Shown here piece by piece: positions 22,575 to 26,312 of a DNA stretch of 26,312 nt (the first letter of the stretch is position 1; the number at the start of each line of letters is the position of its first letter). The notes beneath the pieces are model-generated. The model had not been told where the DNA came from. It was given only the letters and a program-made list of their open reading frames with translations, and searched no databases. The position numbers and the translations under genes are program-made. This stretch comes from an uncultured Lachnospiraceae bacterium (GTDB lineage: Bacteria > Bacillota > Clostridia > Lachnospirales > Lachnospiraceae), in NCBI GenBank assembly GCA_947175845.1, contig CAMWOK010000006.1, positions 1 to 26,312 on the forward strand, in the 5' to 3' direction.

Positions 22575-24896
22575 ATGCTAAAAGTCAATGGAAAAAATGC
22601 AGTGAAAAAAGGTGAGATTATTTTTACCGCGGGCGAGGAACTTGGCCAGATCGGAATCGTTCTTGCCGGGAAGGTAGTCATGCAGGGAGAGAACATCAGA
22701 ATGATCCGCCCTCAGGGAAGTTATCTGGCGTTGAACGCATTAAAAAACCAGTTTTATAATGCAACGTACACTGCGGTGGAGGACTCGGTAATTTATGCAC
22801 TTCCAGTGCAGGGCGAGACAACCATGCGCAGCATCATTGCTAAGAACGCAGATTATCGTGCGATCATGGTTTCCTCTCAGTTTCGGACTGCAGTGGAGGC
22901 ATACAGGATCAAGTCAAGCCTCAATGAGCGCGCGGAGAGACTGTGTTCATTTGCGCAGAGAAGCTATGAGGAGTACAAGGGAATCTGCAGCGCACATGGA
23001 GTCCTGGCAGTCGGGGTTGAGGAGCTTGAGGAGCTTCAGCCTTACGAGGAACCGCACAACGCCAACGAAGATAGAATCCCGTACTACGAGGAGGCTGCAA
23101 AGATACCGCTGAGCGCGAATAAGATGTATTTTTCATACAGCGAGGAGATGGCGCATTTTCAGGTAAATGAGATTGTGGAACTTGTGGTTCAGCTGTTTGA
23201 GGACTGCGCGGAAGTGATTGATTACATAAAAGGTCTCATGGACGCGATGTGTCTCAGACCCAGAAACAATCTGTTTGATCATATCTATGACAAAGCGCAC
23301 GAGATCAAGGAAAAGGAAGATATTCCCAACGAGATCAACATGCTTTTGAACGGAATCGTCGATGAGATCGCGTTCCAGCACAAGGAGCTGCGGAGCCAGG
23401 TGCAAAGTCTGCCGGAATTTAACCCGGATACGCTCCGGAGTAAGATGGAGGGGCTGATCTCAGGGGAAGTGCCTGTCGAGGAGCAGAAGTCCAAGGAGGA
23501 GCGTGAGGAGGAGATCCGGCGCGAGGTAGCGACGCTGCATGGCTCCATGGAGCAGATCCTGAAATTTGCTGCGTTTGAGGAGAAGGACAGCGAGACGCTC
23601 AAAGCCAATGTGGAGCATCTTGTCAACGCGCCGGACAGAATGTCAGTTGAGGATGATGTGAAGCGGGCGAAGAAAGCGATTACACCGCTTGTGTTTAAGC
23701 TGTATCTGGCATGTTATCGAAAGCTGAAAGAAGGGCTGATTCACCCGCCCAAGTCCGTCGAGCTGTTCATGAACTTTGGTATGCTCGATGAGCGGCTGCT
23801 TGACGAGGAGCATCTGCGGTTTCTGTGTGGTGTGGAGCTCGAGCCAAACGAGGGGCCATGCAATGTCGTCACGATGATGGAGTGGCTTGACATGATACAC
23901 GACGGCAGGCGCGATCCTTCAAAGAGCGAATTTGACGAGGATTATATAGAGAATCTGCGCACACTCAAAAAACAGGGGGATATCACGGAGAAGGAGCAGA
24001 AAGAACTGCTGAACAACATGGATAAGCGCGTGGAATACGAGATCATGAACATGCAGATGAGCAATTCCCGCACACTGTATGGACAGCCGTCCTCCTATAT
24101 GCCGATCCTGTACAAGGATGCGATGTTTGGATATCTTGACAAGCTGCTTGTCACCAGGAAGAAGATCAATGAATGCGTGCAGCAGCTGGTGAAGATCGAC
24201 TACTCGGCATTTTACAGGGAGGTTATCTACTCCAACACGGAACTCAAGATCATCAATGAGACGGTGATGAAAAATGTGTATCCGGATGTGATACTATTTC
24301 CGCTCTTTGGAACAAACGCTGCGATGTGGCAGGAGATCGGCGGTAAAAATAAGGGTACACCTGGAAGATTCTGTTTCCCGATCATGACCAGTTCGAGCAT
24401 AGATGACATGATGGTGAAGATGTTCGGCCGTTTTCGCTGGGAGCTTTGCCGCTGTATTCAGGGAATGGCCTGGAACGATGTCAAGGTCAAGTCGCTTACT
24501 TCCGAGTACATGGACTATATTCAGTTCTACAGGAAGAACAGGGACTTGTCAGAGGAGGCGCGCGACAAGGTCAAGCTGCAGATACAGAAGGCGCGGAACA
24601 ACTCGCGGGAGACATTCCTGCTTGACTATGAGGCGTGGATCAAGAATGAGGCGAACGGTTCCATGAAGATGAACAAAGTGGCGCGCGAGCTTCTTGCGAC
24701 GTACTGCCCGTTTGAGAAGACGCTCCGCATGAAGCTGAATGCGCAGAGGCCGTATGAGGTTGCGCAGGCGAGAAGCTTCAGGAATGCCCAGAAGAAAAAA
24801 CAGGAGCTTGAGTTAAAGATCAAGGCGCTGCAGAAGGTGACTCCGCAAGTGCCGGATGAGTTGATGAACACATACAGATTTTATGCAGATATGTAA
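22575..24896 (+). CDS. Large cytoplasmic protein with a cNMP-binding-like N-terminus; function unknown
   Basis: I do not recognise this 773-residue protein. Residues ~1-110 resemble a cyclic nucleotide-binding (CRP/CAP) beta-roll: KKGEIIFTAGEELGQIGIVLAGKVVM, then a GSYLALNAL segment and YNATYTAVEDSVIYALP. The phosphate-cassette Glu and Arg of true cAMP binders are not evident, so it may be a degenerate or non-nucleotide sensor. The rest is helical, charged and lacks membrane segments. It includes an acidic coiled-coil stretch (~298-325) and a C-terminal part with denser Trp, Cys and aromatic residues (~480-715), such as PDVILFPLFGTNAAMWQEIGG and FRWELCRCIQGMAWNDV. A basic helical tail ends it. 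GGAGGGGAAACAA precedes ATG 22575. It is likely co-transcribed with the phosphopantetheinyl transferase gene. Confidence 0.85.
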   Translation: MLKVNGKNAVKKGEIIFTAGEELGQIGIVLAGKVVMQGENIRMIRPQGSYLALNALKNQFYNATYTAVEDSVIYALPVQGETTMRSIIAKNADYRAIMVSSQFRTAVEAYRIKSSLNERAERLCSFAQRSYEEYKGICSAHGVLAVGVEELEELQPYEEPHNANEDRIPYYEEAAKIPLSANKMYFSYSEEMAHFQVNEIVELVVQLFEDCAEVIDYIKGLMDAMCLRPRNNLFDHIYDKAHEIKEKEDIPNEINMLLNGIVDEIAFQHKELRSQVQSLPEFNPDTLRSKMEGLISGEVPVEEQKSKEEREEEIRREVATLHGSMEQILKFAAFEEKDSETLKANVEHLVNAPDRMSVEDDVKRAKKAITPLVFKLYLACYRKLKEGLIHPPKSVELFMNFGMLDERLLDEEHLRFLCGVELEPNEGPCNVVTMMEWLDMIHDGRRDPSKSEFDEDYIENLRTLKKQGDITEKEQKELLNNMDKRVEYEIMNMQMSNSRTLYGQPSSYMPILYKDAMFGYLDKLLVTRKKINECVQQLVKIDYSAFYREVIYSNTELKIINETVMKNVYPDVILFPLFGTNAAMWQEIGGKNKGTPGRFCFPIMTSSSIDDMMVKMFGRFRWELCRCIQGMAWNDVKVKSLTSEYMDYIQFYRKNRDLSEEARDKVKLQIQKARNNSRETFLLDYEAWIKNEANGSMKMNKVARELLATYCPFEKTLRMKLNAQRPYEVAQARSFRNAQKKKQELELKIKALQKVTPQVPDELMNTYRFYADM

Positions 24897-24932
24897 GAAG
24901 AAGCAGGCTTTCGCCTGCTTCTTCTTACATAT
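24889..24932. terminator. Bidirectional terminator: 20-bp perfect palindrome shared by convergent genes
   Basis: Bases 24889-24908 are the exact reverse complement of 24913-24932, with a 4-base loop (TTTC on +, GAAA on -). Both stop codons are inside the arms: each gene ends ATG TAA followed by GAAGAAGCAGGC. The 3' arm is rich in T (CTTCTTCTT) in either direction. There is no separate T tract. Confidence 0.85.
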
Positions 24933-26235
24933 TCGTGTATGTGGGATCTGAATTTTCCTCTGAATTTTCTGCGTCCCCTTCTGACTCGGGCAGAAGGATA
25001 GACACTGTTTCGATGCGGTTGTTGTCGACCTTTTTGGCGGTCAGTGTGATGCCGTCTTTTGTCACAACAGATTCGCCCTCCGACGGGAAGCGGTCTAGCA
25101 GTTCGATCATGATGCCGCCGATCGAGTCGTAATCTTCCGAGTCAAATCGGGTCTCGAGAACGTCGTTGATATCATCAAGCTTCAGGCTGCCGCCGACTTC
25201 GTAGAGGCTGTCTGTGATCTTCTTGAAAAGTTCAGCCTCGTCGGCGTCATACTCATCGCGGATTTCTCCGACAATCTCCTCGAGCAGGTCCTCCACGGTG
25301 ATCATGCCGACGGTCGCGCCGTACTCGTTCAGGACAAGCGCCACATTGGTGGTCAGAAGACGCATTTCCAACAGCAGATCCGCTGTTTTTTTGTATTCGT
25401 AGGTATAATATCCCTCGCGCAGTATGTCGTGTATCTGAAAGCGTTCCCTGTTTTCAACAAGAAGGAAATCCTTTACAATCACGATTCCTATAATGTTGTC
25501 AATTTCATTTTCATAGACGGGGATGCGGGAATACATGGATTCCCGAAACAGGCTTAACAACTCTTCGTAGGTCGCATTGACGTCGATCGAGGTCATGTCG
25601 ATGCGCGGTATCATAATGTCCTTCGCAACCGAGTCTCCAAATTCGAACACGTTGTAGATCAGTTTCTTTTCTTCCTTCTCAATCACGCCGTCCTCGTGGC
25701 TCACATCCACGTAGGTTTTGAGTTCGGTCTCCGTCATCATCACGCGGGAGGACTGGTCGATGTGCAGCATCCCGAGAAAAAGCCCTGAGATCTTGTCGAT
25801 GATAAAGATCACCGGGGTCAGCGCCTGCATCAGGAAATAGATTACCCTTGCGTATGCGAGGGACAGCTTTTCGTTGTTGCACATGGCCCATGTCTTCGGC
25901 ACAATCTCACCGAATATCAGTACGACCAGAGTCAGTATGCCGGTGCCGATGCCGACGGCGGCGCTGCCCCACAGCCGTATGACAAGGGACGTCATGAGAG
26001 AGGAGGCGCTGATATTCACCACATTGTTTCCGATCAGGATTGCGCTGATCAGTTTGCTTCTGTTGTCGAGAATCTTCTGAAGCGTGAGAACTCTTCTGGT
26101 AGGATTTTCGTCGACCATGGCGCGCACCTTGACGTTGCTTAAGGTGGTCAGCGCGGTCTCCGCAGATGAGAAGAATGCGGATAGAATTATAAGTACCACA
26201 AGAATTACGAGTTGTATGACACCAGGGGTATCCAA
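24925..26235 (-). CDS. CNNM/CBS/CorC-type membrane protein (hemolysin C family, possible divalent cation transporter)
   Basis: This 436-residue protein has an N-terminal CNNM (DUF21) membrane domain with three to four helices, including LSAFFSSAETALTTLSNVKV and FGEIVPKTWAMCNNEKLSLAY. It then has a pair of CBS domains (KDIMIPRIDM, SRIPVYENEIDNIIGIVIVKD, VALVLNEYGATVGMITVEDLLEEIVGEIRDEYD) and a C-terminal CorC/HlyC domain (YEVGGSLKLDDINDVL). Members are linked to Mg2+/Co2+ export or homeostasis; haemolysis is a historical label. The start is taken as TTG 26235, because AAAGGAGTGAT lies just before it; the longer frame from ATG 26283 would place that site within codons 11-14. It is convergent to the unknown 773-residue gene. 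Confidence 0.93.
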   Translation of the reverse strand: MDTPGVIQLVILVVLIILSAFFSSAETALTTLSNVKVRAMVDENPTRRVLTLQKILDNRSKLISAILIGNNVVNISASSLMTSLVIRLWGSAAVGIGTGILTLVVLIFGEIVPKTWAMCNNEKLSLAYARVIYFLMQALTPVIFIIDKISGLFLGMLHIDQSSRVMMTETELKTYVDVSHEDGVIEKEEKKLIYNVFEFGDSVAKDIMIPRIDMTSIDVNATYEELLSLFRESMYSRIPVYENEIDNIIGIVIVKDFLLVENRERFQIHDILREGYYTYEYKKTADLLLEMRLLTTNVALVLNEYGATVGMITVEDLLEEIVGEIRDEYDADEAELFKKITDSLYEVGGSLKLDDINDVLETRFDSEDYDSIGGIMIELLDRFPSEGESVVTKDGITLTAKKVDNNRIETVSILLPESEGDAENSEENSDPTYTNM

Positions 26236-26285
26236 AACAAAATCACTCCTTTTTGCATTGCATAAATTAAAATGTATCAGCATAG

Positions 26286-26294
26286 ATTATACCA
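26286..26294 (-). promoter_or_regulatory. Extended -10 promoter element for the CorC-family gene
   Basis: On the minus strand TGGTATAAT forms an extended -10 (TGnTATAAT). It lies about 50 bases before the TTG start. A -35 at the usual spacing would fall at 26309-26314, cut by the right edge of the window, so it cannot be judged. Confidence 0.55.
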
Positions 26295-26312
26295 GTGTTA
26301 ATGCAATAATAC

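Noticed and set aside
1..26312. CRISPR arrays, insertion sequences, tRNA or rRNA genes
   Set aside because: No repeat-spacer pattern, transposase-like frame or structural RNA was seen; the region is densely packed with chromosomal core genes.

Overview
The window reads as chromosomal DNA of an endospore-forming member of the Clostridia, most likely the family Lachnospiraceae. The basis is the gene order ispG-polC-mraZ-rsmH...ftsZ-spoIIGA-sigE-sigG, a Gram-positive PolC, two tandem class B penicillin-binding proteins, extended GGAGGTGAT-type ribosome binding sites and a moderately GC-rich coding style. I cannot name a genus. I see no insertion sequence, prophage, CRISPR array, tRNA or rRNA. 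No gap between genes exceeds 300 bases; the longest is the 261 bases between polC and mraZ.

Layout. (1) 1-4759: the 3' end of ispG (isoprenoid synthesis) and complete polC (replicative polymerase), followed by a terminator. (2) 4939-15929: a division and cell-wall (dcw) cluster of mraZ, rsmH, an ftsL-like gene, two class B PBP genes, murD, ftsW/spoVE, murA and ftsQ/divIB. It starts from a promoter followed by four AAGTGG boxes at exact 10-bp spacing, a likely MraZ operator. (3) 15969-17319: ftsZ with its own promoter, a TTG start and a strong terminator. (4) 17294-19848: the mother-cell and forespore sigma factor block, spoIIGA-sigE then sigG. The spoIIGA promoter has an unusually long spacer, and its -35 element lies in the loop of the ftsZ terminator. 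(5) 19900-24896: a methyl-accepting chemotaxis protein with a housekeeping-type promoter, then a two-gene unit of an Sfp-type phosphopantetheinyl transferase and a large unrecognised protein with a cNMP-binding-like N-terminus. (6) 24925-26312: a convergent CNNM/CBS/CorC membrane protein, separated from (5) by a 20-bp perfect palindrome that contains both stop codons.

How it works together. rsmH, ftsL, the PBPs, murD, ftsW, murA, ftsQ and ftsZ supply peptidoglycan precursors, septal synthesis and the Z ring. The next genes switch the same division apparatus to asymmetric sporulation: SpoIIGA processes pro-sigma E, and sigma G follows in the forespore. The order is that of Bacillus subtilis, but murE, mraY, murG, murB and ftsA are missing from their expected places, and murA sits near where murG/murB would be. 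The least understood part is the sfp plus 773-residue protein pair. Most of the window is otherwise conventional.
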